Assembly: GCA_023150835.1 (NCBI GenBank)
Contig: JAKLKB010000052.1
Location: forward strand, 1-41,967
Direction: 5' to 3'
From: Myxococcota bacterium
GTDB taxonomy: Bacteria > Myxococcota_C > UBA6777
Length of the DNA stretch: 41,967 nucleotides
This document shows positions 1 to 8,274 of this stretch, in pieces. The translations under genes and the position numbers were made by a program. Under the pieces are notes generated by a model. It did not search any database. It saw only the letters and a program-made list of their open reading frames with translations, and had not been told where the DNA came from. Each line of letters begins with the position of its first letter. Within the stretch, counting starts at the first letter, position 1.

Positions 1-134
1 GACGCACGCTGTATGCACGAAATGCAGACGCTGCCCGTTCCAACTTCCCCCCGTTGGCCGGGGGGATTGAGGGGGGGAGAAAAAAAAGGCGATCAAGACC
101 GACTCTACGAGGTTTCCACCTTAACAAGGCGCGT

Positions 135-200
135 ATGGGGGCTGCCCCCTGTGGCTGCCCGATTACAGCCCGTCTACCAATTCACTTGGATATCGTATGA
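135..200. repeat. Family A dispersed repeat, partial copy
   Basis: The GC-rich core (GGGGCTGCCCCCTGTGGCTG) is followed by a terminus GGATATCGTAT, as in the other family A copies at 2.65, 7.7, 19.3, 21.0, 31.1 and 32.3 kb. The terminus ends two bases before the stop codon (201-203) of the minus-strand cytochrome gene. The left half is not recognisable. The remaining 1-134 is G-rich and I see no gene in it. Confidence 0.75.
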
Positions 201-2000
201 TTACGGGTGCGTGATCGGTCGATTGAGGGGAAGATCGTTGGCGAGGAAGCGAAGATAAGCCACAAGGGTCCAGAGGCGGGCATCTTTGGTCCGATGATCA
301 GGCTGGGCGATCGGGATCGGGACAAGGCGTGCATGACGTTCTTGCGCGGGCTGATCGAGCAGCGCGGTGTGTGGGCCCGCGATAATCGAAAAAGCCAGAT
401 CCCGCGTTCCAGACCCGCAACGGAACAACCCTTGGCGAAAGTCGCGGATACGATAATTTCGATACGGGCCTTTTGTTCGCGCATCCACCGCAGGGATCTG
501 GATCACGTGGCCTTCGCCTTTTTCGCCATGACACGAGCCACATCGCTGTTCACGATACACCCCCATCCCTTGCCAAACGCGAAACATCGTATTGCGTTGA
601 TCCTCTAGCCACTTGCGTTGAGCTTTGCGCTCTTCTTCTTCGCGCCACGTCGCATAGTTTCGATATCCTTGGCGCTGCAGCCAGTATTCGAACTCATGCA
701 GGGTAAACGTGCCGCCATCGTATGGATCTTTTTCGATTTCTGCGGGTTTCGTGCGTACAAGGTTGGCGGTCCGTGTCCAAACACGCCGCGTTTGAACGCC
801 CAGCCATCCGAAAAGTTGAAACGATTTTTGGGGTTTCAATTTGACTTCACGAAAACGCTTTCGCATATCGCGCATAAAATAGCGCATAAACGAGGAGCGT
901 CCACCTTTTTTCCGCCACGCTTCGAGGGTCTCCGGGAATTTCCGCATATGTTCCGACGCCCAATCTGCACGCGACAACCGCACGCGGCGCGGATCCGAAC
1001 GCAGCCACTGACCAAAGGCCAGCCATTCCATCCTGTCCTTCCACTCGGGAAAAGAGTCTTTGCTCGGGGCCGAGTCCTGCGGCTGTTTTCCCAGCCACGC
1101 TCTATGCCGCTCGTGCCACCAATTTTCGTACCAAGCAACAAAGTCACGGCGTTGAAGCTGCCGATATGTCGGGGGGTACGGGCGCAGGTGCTTGAGATAC
1201 TCGCTCGGTTCGCCCTCTTTGTTGAGGTAGATCAACTGGCGAACATATTCCGCAAGCGAAGCGATCTGCCACTCGCGCAAAGACCGCCCGATCGGCAACA
1301 TCCCGGCTTCGGGGATCCCTCGCTTGAGCGTGCGGATGATATCTTCGGTATTGGGCAGACGGGACGAGCGGCACAAGATGTTTTTGTGGTTGGTCAGATC
1401 AGGCAGTTCTCGCTCCAGCTTTGCGGCCAACACCCCGTCCCCTCGACCTGATGCGCCATGACAAGACGCACACATCCGACGATACAAGCGCCGACCTTCG
1501 TCCAAACGGATACTCACACTGCTTGCTTGCGTACGCTCCAACTCCGACTGTCCGCCGCGATGCTCTGCTTTGATCTGTCGATTCAAATACAGCAAGAGCT
1601 TTTCACCTTCAGGACGCAGCATCCAATCCCCCGCTTTGTCGCGGGTTAACAGATGCGGCTGGGCAGAGGCACTTTTGTTGTGAGAAAGCTTCCGTGGTGC
1701 CAACAGATAAGCCATCAGCCACTCACGCGAAAGCGGCTCGCGCAAAAGCTCGCCCCACCGTTGTTCTTTGGCATAGGGGTGATCGTAAGACCAAAGGCCC
1801 GACAAACGAAAAACTTCGCGCCCCGCCCGGATATCCGCCGCCAAGGACGGACGGATATCGGCTTTCGACGGCATCAATAGGTTTCCCCACACCACGATCG
1901 CCAAACCCAAAGACGCCAAAGATGAAAACAATCCCCAACTGATCCAACGCCCTCGGATGTTTGGGCTGTTCGGTAATTTTTCCTCTTGTTGTTCCGTCAT
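201..2000 (-). CDS. Di-haem cytochrome c, membrane-anchored
   Basis: This is a 599-residue protein with one N-terminal membrane segment (about residues 20-43) that serves as signal or anchor, so the bulk should be periplasmic. Two c-type haem attachment motifs are visible: CASCH at 177-181 and CGSCH at 487-491. Each is followed by a Gly-rich loop typical of class I cytochrome c domains, which indicates electron transfer. Between them lies a long, very basic, Trp/Arg-rich region (about 290-480) that I do not recognise. The first haem domain contains a possible Met ligand in GMLPIG. The start chosen is the ATG at 2000, just before the membrane segment; upstream in-frame ATGs up to 2075 add only a polar extension. 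The electron donor and acceptor are unknown. The stop codon lies next to a family A repeat end. Confidence 0.8.
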   Translation of the reverse strand: MTEQQEEKLPNSPNIRGRWISWGLFSSLASLGLAIVVWGNLLMPSKADIRPSLAADIRAGREVFRLSGLWSYDHPYAKEQRWGELLREPLSREWLMAYLLAPRKLSHNKSASAQPHLLTRDKAGDWMLRPEGEKLLLYLNRQIKAEHRGGQSELERTQASSVSIRLDEGRRLYRRMCASCHGASGRGDGVLAAKLERELPDLTNHKNILCRSSRLPNTEDIIRTLKRGIPEAGMLPIGRSLREWQIASLAEYVRQLIYLNKEGEPSEYLKHLRPYPPTYRQLQRRDFVAWYENWWHERHRAWLGKQPQDSAPSKDSFPEWKDRMEWLAFGQWLRSDPRRVRLSRADWASEHMRKFPETLEAWRKKGGRSSFMRYFMRDMRKRFREVKLKPQKSFQLFGWLGVQTRRVWTRTANLVRTKPAEIEKDPYDGGTFTLHEFEYWLQRQGYRNYATWREEEERKAQRKWLEDQRNTMFRVWQGMGVYREQRCGSCHGEKGEGHVIQIPAVDARTKGPYRNYRIRDFRQGLFRCGSGTRDLAFSIIAGPHTALLDQPAQERHARLVPIPIAQPDHRTKDARLWTLVAYLRFLANDLPLNRPITHP

Positions 2001-2115
2001 CAACTCCGCAACCTCCACAACGCACATCGTTCGATATCGCCGACAAGAGCGCTGACTTCGCAGATCCTTCGGCACTTCTCAAAAGGGTCTCAGCTTACAA
2101 GCTTCGTGCAGTCTG

Positions 2116-2631
2116 TCAAGCCGTCCCTTCGGTGCGGGTGGCGTTTGCTTGCATACGCTCTCGGTAGTGTTGTTCGAGACTTTGTTGACGTGTGATCACC
2201 GAGGCTTCGAGCGTTGCGAGATCGGCCTTGGCCTCGATCAGTTCTTCGGGATGCGCCGAAGGCCAAACCAACAACTCCCGCAAACCAAGATCCATGATCG
2301 CTTTGTCCGAACGATGGACATTTTCCATAAAGATCTTGAGATCTTCTTCGCCACGCGCCTTCCACACCCAACGAAACAACGGCAACAGATACACCAGCAC
2401 CGCAACGGAAAATGCCACAGATCCCGACATCCCGACCCCGACGCCGATCCCGATCAACACCCCGATGCTTGCCACAGCCAAAAGCAACGCAGCGGGGCGA
2501 ACCAGACCCCGATACAAGCGCTTGACACGCGCATCGATTCGCGCTTGCGCAAGGTCGTTGCGCGCATAATCCAAATAAGAGATCCCTTCAAAAAACAAGA
2601 CTCTTTCTTCTTCATGTAGTTTGTTCGCCAT
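2116..2631 (-). CDS. Two-helix membrane protein of unknown function
   Basis: This 171-residue protein has a hydrophilic N-terminus, two adjacent membrane helices (about residues 46-85) joined by a Gly-rich turn, and a charged helical C-terminal half, so it is probably an inner-membrane protein with a cytoplasmic tail. I do not recognise a family. The ATG at 2631 is preferred over the GTG two codons upstream because GAGG lies seven bases before the ATG. The gene starts against a family A repeat, whose terminus begins about a dozen bases upstream, so its promoter must lie in or beyond the repeat. It is followed by the cytochrome gene on the same strand after about 115 bases. Confidence 0.7.
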   Translation of the reverse strand: MANKLHEEERVLFFEGISYLDYARNDLAQARIDARVKRLYRGLVRPAALLLAVASIGVLIGIGVGVGMSGSVAFSVAVLVYLLPLFRWVWKARGEEDLKIFMENVHRSDKAIMDLGLRELLVWPSAHPEELIEAKADLATLEASVITRQQSLEQHYRERMQANATRTEGTA

Positions 2632-2641
2632 CTCCACACCT

Positions 2642-2757
2642 CATACGATATCCGAGTGATGTGTACACGAAGGAGGGTACGAAGACGCCCTGTGGTTGGG
2701 CAGACGCGGGGGACTGCCCCTACATCTTTACGCACACAACGGGCAGATCTCGTGTCA
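2642..2757. repeat. Family A dispersed repeat, full-length copy
   Basis: This copy runs from the terminus ATACGATATCCGAG (from 2644) through GTGTACAC and a GGGCAG...CTGCCCC core to the opposite terminus GGCAGATCTCGTGT. The ends form imperfect terminal inverted repeats. One end lies beside the start region of the gene at 2116-2631, and the other overlaps the stop codon (2755-2757) of the next upstream gene, so the element fills the whole space between two co-directional genes. Confidence 0.8.
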
Positions 2758-3714
2758 CCGTGTTGTGTAATACGGGCAACCTTTTTCAGGTGCAACGGGG
2801 TAGGCCCCTCGTGCGTTTAAGATGCCCAACCAACGGGCTTCCTCACGCTGCATCAACAGATCCAAACGAGCGATCGCTTGTTGTTGCGCAGGAGGGCGGG
2901 ACGCGGATTGTTCGCGCAAAGCAACCAGATCCGACCAAGAGACCTCTGCCTTGTATCCGAGGATCTCAAACGGATCCGTTGCAGAGAAGTCCGATTCAAG
3001 CAGATGCCGTTTGAGCAAGCGCGCTACTTCAAAAAACCGCTGTGTGCCTTCGACATCGCCCGCTTCGTTGACATTGGGCGGCGGGGCTTTTTCAAGACGG
3101 TTCGCCCACTGCGGAAGATCGCGCAGATACAGCGTCGTCAATAAGTGATGAAAGCGCCCCATGATGCCTTTTTGGTGGCGTGCCAACAAGATCTGGCGCG
3201 GGTCGATCACGTTGTTTTGGCTTTGCTCCATAACCTCTTCGGCGAGCTTTGTCAGTTCGTTGATTAGCGCGATGGTTTCTTCGAGCGCAAGGGGCGGAGC
3301 CAACTTTGCGCGTTGGCGTGCAGCATCCCGCGACCGTGTCAATTGTTCACAATTCGGCGTTGGAAACAGCAGATCATCCCGACGATACGGCGTTGTCGAG
3401 AAAGACTTCCCACAGGCCCCGCAGGTGTAAGGCTTGTTCAGAAGCTCGTCCTGCTTTGCGCACACCGTTCCAAAACCGATGCTTTGGAGTCCTTCAGCGG
3501 TGTAGCGCTTGCGCGAGTGCCGAAAACGCCAACCCACCACCAACAACCCCACACCCAGCACAAAGCAAAACACCAAGTGATTCCAACGCATCACCAGCGC
3601 TGAACCCCGCAGCGTAACAAACAAGCCCCACCCTCCGACAACAAAACACAAACTGGCAAGGCCAAGGCTCATCCCCCATCGCAGCGCGATCTTGTCTTGC
3701 GGGTATATTTCCAC
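2755..3714 (-). CDS. Membrane protein with cytoplasmic zinc-ribbon-like CxxC
   Basis: This is a 319-residue protein of unknown function. Two membrane helices (about 13-33 and 43-62) are followed by a CGACGKSF knuckle near residue 98, with further single Cys residues around it that could complete a zinc site. The rest is a helical, Arg/Glu-rich cytoplasmic region. A GTG start at 3714 is used: AGGA lies about ten bases upstream, and it keeps the short polar N-terminus before helix 1. An ATG at 3672 would truncate that N-terminus only. The gene is divergent from the glutaredoxin gene, with a shared spacer of about 100 bases. No named family is recognised. Confidence 0.65.
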   Translation of the reverse strand: MEIYPQDKIALRWGMSLGLASLCFVVGGWGLFVTLRGSALVMRWNHLVFCFVLGVGLLVVGWRFRHSRKRYTAEGLQSIGFGTVCAKQDELLNKPYTCGACGKSFSTTPYRRDDLLFPTPNCEQLTRSRDAARQRAKLAPPLALEETIALINELTKLAEEVMEQSQNNVIDPRQILLARHQKGIMGRFHHLLTTLYLRDLPQWANRLEKAPPPNVNEAGDVEGTQRFFEVARLLKRHLLESDFSATDPFEILGYKAEVSWSDLVALREQSASRPPAQQQAIARLDLLMQREEARWLGILNARGAYPVAPEKGCPYYTTR

Positions 3715-3815
3715 GGTCTTCTGTTCCTATGCTTCATGGCGGCAGACCCGCCGAATGAACGGCCATCACGTCATCCGCAAAGGCGCAACGCGCCCTATCC
3801 AAGGAGGTTTTTGCG

Positions 3816-4091
3816 ATGAGACACGTTCGAATGTACGCAACACCTTATTGTCCCTATTGTATCCGCGCTAGGCAACTCCTTTCCAAAAAAGGCGTCCCCT
3901 ACGAAGAGATCAATGTGGCCGGCCAACCCGCCCTTCGCCAAGAGATGACGCAAAAAGCAGGTCGCTACACCGTACCGCAGATCTTTATCGACGACCAGCC
4001 GATCGGAGGATGCGATGAGCTGTATGCCCTTGAACGCAACGGCCAATTGGATCGAATGCTCGCCTCTGAAAGAGAAGACTCATGCAATTGA
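3816..4091 (+). CDS. grxC: Glutaredoxin (GrxC-like)
   Basis: This 91-residue protein is a cytoplasmic dithiol glutaredoxin that reduces disulfides and glutathione-mixed disulfides using GSH. The active site CPYC is at residues 12-15, the cis-proline loop TVPQIF is near residues 52-57, and the GGCDEL motif of the glutathione-binding face follows. Length and motif order match GrxC/Grx3 proteins. A strong AAGGAGG lies eight bases before the ATG. The gene stands alone between a divergent membrane-protein gene and a repeat-filled spacer, so it is probably monocistronic. Confidence 0.95.
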   Translation: MRHVRMYATPYCPYCIRARQLLSKKGVPYEEINVAGQPALRQEMTQKAGRYTVPQIFIDDQPIGGCDELYALERNGQLDRMLASEREDSCN

Positions 4092-4095
4092 TTTT

Positions 4096-4180
4096 GTGGG
4101 GCGCTGCCTCACGCCCCGCAAGGGGTCGCCGCCCCCTTGACCCCATGTTGGCGGAACGAGCAGGCGTTTTTCACACAGAC
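4096..4180 (-). repeat. Family B structured repeat, inverted partial copy
   Basis: The reverse complement matches the right half of the copies at 4682 and 8037, including GGGGTCAAGGGG, CCCCTTG and GGGGCGTG. The internal stem reads CAAGGGG/CCCCTTG here, where the other copies have a G-T mismatch, which is a possible compensatory change. It begins directly downstream of the glutaredoxin stop codon, so it could also serve as its transcript 3' structure. Confidence 0.65.
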
Positions 4181-4268
4181 GACTCTCCCGCTTGAAGTGA
4201 TGCGAACACGGCTTTTTGTCGATTGGGGGGCTGTCGGCAAGGAAAAGGTCGTTAGGGCGAACAAACGT

Positions 4269-4520
4269 GGATTTCCCGGTCGGGAGATCTCCGTTAGAGC
4301 GATCGTATGAAGATTTCCCGGTCGGGAGATCTCCGTTAGAGCGATCGTATGAAGATTTCCCGGTCGGGAGATCTCCGTTAGAGCGATTGTATGAAGATTT
4401 CCCGGTCGGGAGATCTCCGTTAGAGCGATCGTATGAAGATTTCCCGGTCGAGAGATCTCCGTTAGAACGATCGTATGAAGATTTCCGGGTCGGAAACTCG
4501 ACGTTGGGGTGGGCGTATGA
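4269..4520. repeat. 42-bp tandem array, six units
   Basis: Six head-to-tail 42-bp units begin at 4269, 4311, 4353, 4395, 4437 and 4479. Each contains TTCCCGGTCGGGAGATCTCC followed by GTTAGAGCGATCGTATGA. The first five are nearly identical, differing at single bases; the sixth is degenerate. The inner CCCGGTCGGG and GGAGATCTCC are short palindromes. There are no unique spacers, so it is not a CRISPR array. Confidence 0.9.
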
Positions 4521-4681
4521 CGATCTTTGTGGGCAGGCCGAAGGCAACCTCCCCCGATGCAACACGCAAGATAACGGTGGTGCGGCTTCTCGGCCCCCGC
4601 CCTTGACTCGCAAAGCAACGTTGCTAGGATCAGCTTTCTTTTTCGCTTTTTTCCGGCAGGGATAAGCGTTACGCGGTTGGC

Positions 4682-4806
4682 AAAAACCCCTGTGTTCGTG
4701 GAGGTTCAAGCGGCTGTGCTGTTCGTTTGAAAAACCTTCGTTCGCTCCGCCAACACGGGGTCAAGGGGCCTTCGGTCCCTTGTGGGGCGTGGGGTGAAAC
4801 CCCACC
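4682..4806. repeat. Family B structured repeat
   Basis: This element is about 125 bp long and is shared with 8037-8161 and, in part, inverted at 4096-4180. It folds on paper into consecutive stems: CAAGGGGCC/GGTCCCTTG (4762-4770/4774-4782) and GTGGGG/CCCCAC (4789-4794/4800-4805), enclosed on the left by a CCCC...GTGTT strand able to pair with AACACGGGG. The middle part differs between copies, whereas the stems are kept. Confidence 0.75.
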
Positions 4807-4807
4807 A

Positions 4808-4910
4808 CACAAAGCCATCGCGTGACACCTACCGAAGTCTAAACGGCGCCGTGCGCGACAACTTCCAAATCGACACAAAGCCATCGCGTGACGCCTACCG
4901 AAGCCGAAAC
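4808..4910. repeat. Direct repeat, two copies 66 bp apart
   Basis: A unit of about 37 bp, beginning CACAAAGCCATCGCGTGAC and ending near CGAAAC, occurs at 4808 and again at 4874 with a few substitutions. It lies between the family B element and the start of the collagen-like lipoprotein gene and could form part of its upstream control region, but no function is shown. Confidence 0.75.
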
Positions 4911-4952
4911 ATTCCAAACCCAACGTTTGGTTGGGAGAAACAGGAGCATTGG

Positions 4953-7349
4953 ATGATCTTGCACACAAAGCTTTCCCAGAGGGGATGGCTTTTTGTGGCG
5001 TGCGTTTGTTTGTTGTGGACCGCGTGTGGCGGTAGCGGCATCGGGCAACCCTGCCAACGAGCCGAAGACTGCCTACCCGAGCTGGTGTGTGTTCAGGGAA
5101 CTTGCCAAGAAAAAGCCACCGAAAAGGTCGCCGAGTCCGTTGTTTCGGAACCTTCGTTGGAGATCGATCAAGAGAAAAGCAGCCCCGAACGCCCCGAAGA
5201 TACGGTTCCAGACGACAGCGAAGCCACAAAAGACACCACCCCTGACGCAAGCGAGACCACAAAAGACGAGCCAAGTCCATCGGATGACTCTCAAGGAGAG
5301 ACCAACCCAGAACAAGCCCTACCCGATTCGGATGAGGTTCGCCTCACCCGCATTGAAGGAGAGGCGACAGAAACACCTGTGGTTTACCCACCGAATGCGC
5401 CCGCCCTCCAAGGTGTGATCGAGGCGAAAAAACGCTTTCGGCGCACTTGGGTTCTACACGGGCAGAATCTGGATCGATTGGACGGGTTGCGGATGACCTC
5501 CGTCGACGATCCCAAGGTTGTAATCGATCAATCCAATGGTTTGGTGATGGAACAAGGAGCAGATCCAATGAAAAGAACGGTTCAATTACCCGCGATGTTG
5601 GCAGCGGGACTTTATACGTTGGTTGGTTTTGTTGGGACGCAAAATATCGCGTTCGGTCAAGTCTATGTGCTTCAAGGAGACAAAGGGGAAAAAGGGGACA
5701 AGGGAGAGCGTGGAGAACAAGGCAGCGCGGGTACGGGCTGCAACGTGGCAAAAGTAGAAGCCGACGCAAACGGCAACACGCTGATGACGCTGAATTGCGG
5801 TGGAACTTCAACGGTTGTGACCATCGCAAAAGGCCCCAAAGGGGACACAGGCTCCCAAGGGCCAAAGGGCGACAAAGGCGATACGGGAACTCAAGGGCCA
5901 AAGGGCGACAAAGGCGATACGGGAACTCAGGGACCCCAAGGACTCAAAGGCGATAAAGGCGATACGGGAGTCCAAGGGCCGCAGGGGTTAAAGGGCGATA
6001 CGGGAGTCCAAGGACCACAGGGGTTAAAGGGCGATACGGGAGCCCAAGGGCCGCAGGGGTTAAAGGGCGATACGGGAGCCCAAGGACCAAAGGGAGACAT
6101 CGGCCTCCAAGGACCAAAAGGAGACAAAGGCGACGGTTTTGATGCTGCAACGCTCACTTACGTCAGCGGCCTCAAAACACATTTGCTGGTCGACACAAGC
6201 AACAAACGGCTGACGGTCACCAACGCAAACCTCCAGATCGTCAACGGTTTAGGGAGTACAGCATCGAAGAATGCTTTAGGAAACCTGATCATCGGCTACA
6301 ACGAATCACCCTACCCCATCGTGCGCACCGGCTCGCATAACCTAGTGATCGGTGGAGAGAACGGGTACGAGAGTTACGGCGGCATGGTGGTGGGTACAGC
6401 AAGCGCGATCAAAGGCGCATACAGCGTTGTCTCAGGCGGAGCCAGCAATACCGCGAGCGGGGACTACAGCAACGTCTCGGGTGGCGTGGCGAACCATGCA
6501 AGCGAGAAATACAGCAGCGTCTCGGGTGGCTACAGCAACAAAGCAGCCGGTGAGTACAGCAGCGTCTTGGGTGGTATGGGAAACACCGCGAGCGGAAAAT
6601 ACAGCAGCGTTTCGGGCGGCAGCACCAACACCGCAAGCGGCGAAAGCAGTAGCGTCTCGGGTGGCAGCAGCAACACCGCAAACGGTGTTTCCAGCAGTGT
6701 CTCGGGAGGCAACACCAACACCGCAAACGGCAGTTCCAGCAGTATCTCGGGAGGCAACACCAACACCGCAGACGGTGCTTCCAGCAGTGTTTCGGGTGGT
6801 GGCAGCAACACCGCGAGCGTGGACTACAGCAACGTCTCGGGTGGTGTAGCGAACCGTGCGGGTGGAAAGTTCAGCAGCATTTCGGGCGGGTACAGCAACA
6901 CCACAAGCAACGAATACAGCAGCGTCTTGGGTGGTATAGGAAACACCGCGAGCGGAAAATACAGCAGCGTCTCGGGTGGCAGCACCAACGCCGCAAGCGG
7001 CGAGAGCAGCAGCATATCGGGTGGCGGCAGCAACAAAGCGATCGGTGTTTTCAGCAGCGTCTCGGGTGGTTATACCAACACCGCGAGCGGAAAATACAGC
7101 AGCGTTTCGGGCGGAAGCACCAATACCGCAAGCGGCGAGAGCAGCAGCGTCTCTGCTGGTTACAGCAACACCGCGAGCGGCGAGCTTGGCAGTGTCTCTG
7201 GCGGCAGCACCAACACCGCAAGCAGCATAAGTAGCAGTGTCACGGGTGGTTACGGCAACAAAGCCGCTGGCGTGTACGGACTTGTTTGCGGGGGAGCTTT
7301 AAAGGGTTTGATCACGATGCACGGTGTCTTTTGCGTGCATGATCCTTGA
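4953..7349 (+). CDS. Collagen-like lipoprotein with YadA-type head repeats
   Basis: This is a 798-residue surface protein. A signal peptide ends near a candidate lipid-attachment Cys25, followed by a four-Cys motif (C, DC, C, C; about residues 32-50) common in myxobacterial lipoproteins and an acidic Pro/Thr/Glu-rich linker to about 130. A small beta domain (about 135-230) precedes Gly-X-Y collagen triplets interrupted once by a short TGCNV-containing insert; the main run is rich in GPKGDKGDTG. A spacer domain then leads to 19 tandem 15-residue repeats (consensus SSVSGGxxNTASGxY) of the trimeric-autotransporter head type. The tail YGLVCGGA...FCVHD holds two Cys and there is no beta-barrel anchor. 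The inference is a trimeric fibre attached by lipid rather than by a YadA anchor. The ATG at 4953 follows AGGAG by six bases. Confidence 0.85.
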   Translation: MILHTKLSQRGWLFVACVCLLWTACGGSGIGQPCQRAEDCLPELVCVQGTCQEKATEKVAESVVSEPSLEIDQEKSSPERPEDTVPDDSEATKDTTPDASETTKDEPSPSDDSQGETNPEQALPDSDEVRLTRIEGEATETPVVYPPNAPALQGVIEAKKRFRRTWVLHGQNLDRLDGLRMTSVDDPKVVIDQSNGLVMEQGADPMKRTVQLPAMLAAGLYTLVGFVGTQNIAFGQVYVLQGDKGEKGDKGERGEQGSAGTGCNVAKVEADANGNTLMTLNCGGTSTVVTIAKGPKGDTGSQGPKGDKGDTGTQGPKGDKGDTGTQGPQGLKGDKGDTGVQGPQGLKGDTGVQGPQGLKGDTGAQGPQGLKGDTGAQGPKGDIGLQGPKGDKGDGFDAATLTYVSGLKTHLLVDTSNKRLTVTNANLQIVNGLGSTASKNALGNLIIGYNESPYPIVRTGSHNLVIGGENGYESYGGMVVGTASAIKGAYSVVSGGASNTASGDYSNVSGGVANHASEKYSSVSGGYSNKAAGEYSSVLGGMGNTASGKYSSVSGGSTNTASGESSSVSGGSSNTANGVSSSVSGGNTNTANGSSSSISGGNTNTADGASSSVSGGGSNTASVDYSNVSGGVANRAGGKFSSISGGYSNTTSNEYSSVLGGIGNTASGKYSSVSGGSTNAASGESSSISGGGSNKAIGVFSSVSGGYTNTASGKYSSVSGGSTNTASGESSSVSAGYSNTASGELGSVSGGSTNTASSISSSVTGGYGNKAAGVYGLVCGGALKGLITMHGVFCVHDP

Positions 7350-7434
7350 TAGGATGTGCGCGACTTCGGGAGAGAGGTGAAAGGAGGGGGTACAAAACGC
7401 GGGCATCATGCAGAGGGCACAGCAAAGAAGAGTC

Positions 7435-7497
7435 CACGGAAAGCACGGAAAGCACGGAAAGCACGGAAAGCACGGAAAACACGGAAAACACGGCGGC
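7435..7497. repeat. 9-bp tandem array
   Basis: Six consecutive copies of CACGGAAAG/CACGGAAAA start at 7435, followed by a degenerate seventh, CACGGCGGC. It looks like a slippage-prone microsatellite-like tract located about 90 bp after the collagen-like gene. Confidence 0.9.
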
Positions 7498-7673
7498 AGG
7501 GTTTTTCTGTTCGCTCGGGCATTTTGCCTTGCTGTCCTTTTGCCTTGCAGCGAGGCCTCGCGAGCATCGCAGGGCGAGGGGATGCCCGATGGGCAGGGGT
7601 GCGGGTGATACGACAAGCCCCCCGTCAGATTCCCTCCGATGGTTGGGCTTTACAGACGATGTGTCCGAGTGTT

Positions 7674-8017
7674 ATACGAAATCCGCCCGTTGTGTAATCG
7701 TAAAGATGTAGGGGCAGCCCCCTGTGGCTGCCCTATAATCGGTCGTTTACGTACTCTCCGTTGTGTACATATCGCTCGGGTATCGTATTCGCCTCCTGTG
7801 GCTGCCCTATAATCGGTCGTTTACGTACTCTCCGTTGCGTATATGTCGCTCGGATATCGTATTCGCCCGCTGTGGCTGCCCTATAATCGGTCGTTTACGT
7901 ACTCTCCGTTGTGTACACGTCGCTCGGATATCGTATTCGCCTCCTGTGGCTGCCCTATAATCGGTCGTTTACGTACTCTCCGTTGTGTACACGTCGCTCG
8001 GATATCGTATTCGCCGC
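7674..8017. repeat. Family A element expanded as 74-bp tandem array
   Basis: A family A left half (ATACGAAATCCGCC, then GTAGGGGCAGCCCC) runs into its right half, which is then repeated head to tail. The segment beginning CTGTGGCTGCCCTATAATCG starts at 7722, 7796, 7870 and 7944, exactly 74 bp apart, and each copy ends in a terminus TATCGTATTCGCC. Only the distal portion of the element is amplified, so the expansion happened after insertion, probably by slippage or unequal crossing-over. Confidence 0.9.
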
Positions 8018-8036
8018 ATATGGTGCCTCGACATCA

Positions 8037-8161
8037 TAAAACCCCCCGTGTTCGTGGAGGTTCAAGCGGCACAGACGCTTTTCAAACCAGCGTCTGTCCG
8101 CCCCGCCAAAACGGGGTCAAGGGGCCAACGGTCCCTTGTGGGGCGTGGGGTGAAACCCCAC
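8037..8161. repeat. Family B structured repeat
   Basis: This is the second near-complete family B copy. Stems are ACAGACGC/GCGTCTGT (8071-8078/8090-8097), CAAGGGGCC/GGTCCCTTG (8118-8126/8130-8138) and GTGGGG/CCCCAC (8145-8150/8156-8161), with CCCCGTG near the left able to pair with ACGGGG at 8111-8116. The order of stems is the same as at 4682. Confidence 0.75.
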
Positions 8162-8274
8162 AAAAACAAGCCCACAAAAACAAATCCCAAACGGGACGGG
8201 GAAAAGAAAGCACCAAGGGAGAGAGGCGAAAGGAGGGGGAAAAGCGAGAAGGCGAGCAAAGCAGGGGGAGGAGA

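Larger units (their letters stand above)
4092..4952. other. Repeat-filled spacer without a supported gene
   Basis: This 860-base stretch holds an inverted partial family B element (about 4096-4180), a six-unit 42-bp tandem array (4269-4520), a near-complete family B element (4682-4806) and a 66-bp-spaced direct repeat (4808 and 4874). Several reading frames are open through the 42-bp array on both strands only because 42 is a multiple of three. None has a convincing start or a domain. The ribosome-binding site of the collagen-like gene (AGGAG) lies at the right end. Confidence 0.7.
7350..8274. other. Repeat-filled spacer without a supported gene
   Basis: This 925-base non-coding stretch contains a 9-bp array (7435-7497), a family A element expanded into a 74-bp tandem array (7674-8017), a family B element (8037-8161) and a purine-rich tail. 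A 23-base segment GGGAGAGAGG-GAAAGGAGGGGG occurs near both ends (about 7369 and 8217). Small reading frames across the arrays are products of repetition and lack starts. Confidence 0.7.

Noticed and set aside
4080-4709. Frames through the 42-bp array on both strands as possible repeat proteins
   Set aside because: All are kept open by the repeat period, and none has a credible start or flanking domain.
7722-8017. 74-bp array as a CRISPR
   Set aside because: The units are contiguous and near-identical over their whole length, with no unique spacers; likewise the 41- and 42-bp arrays.
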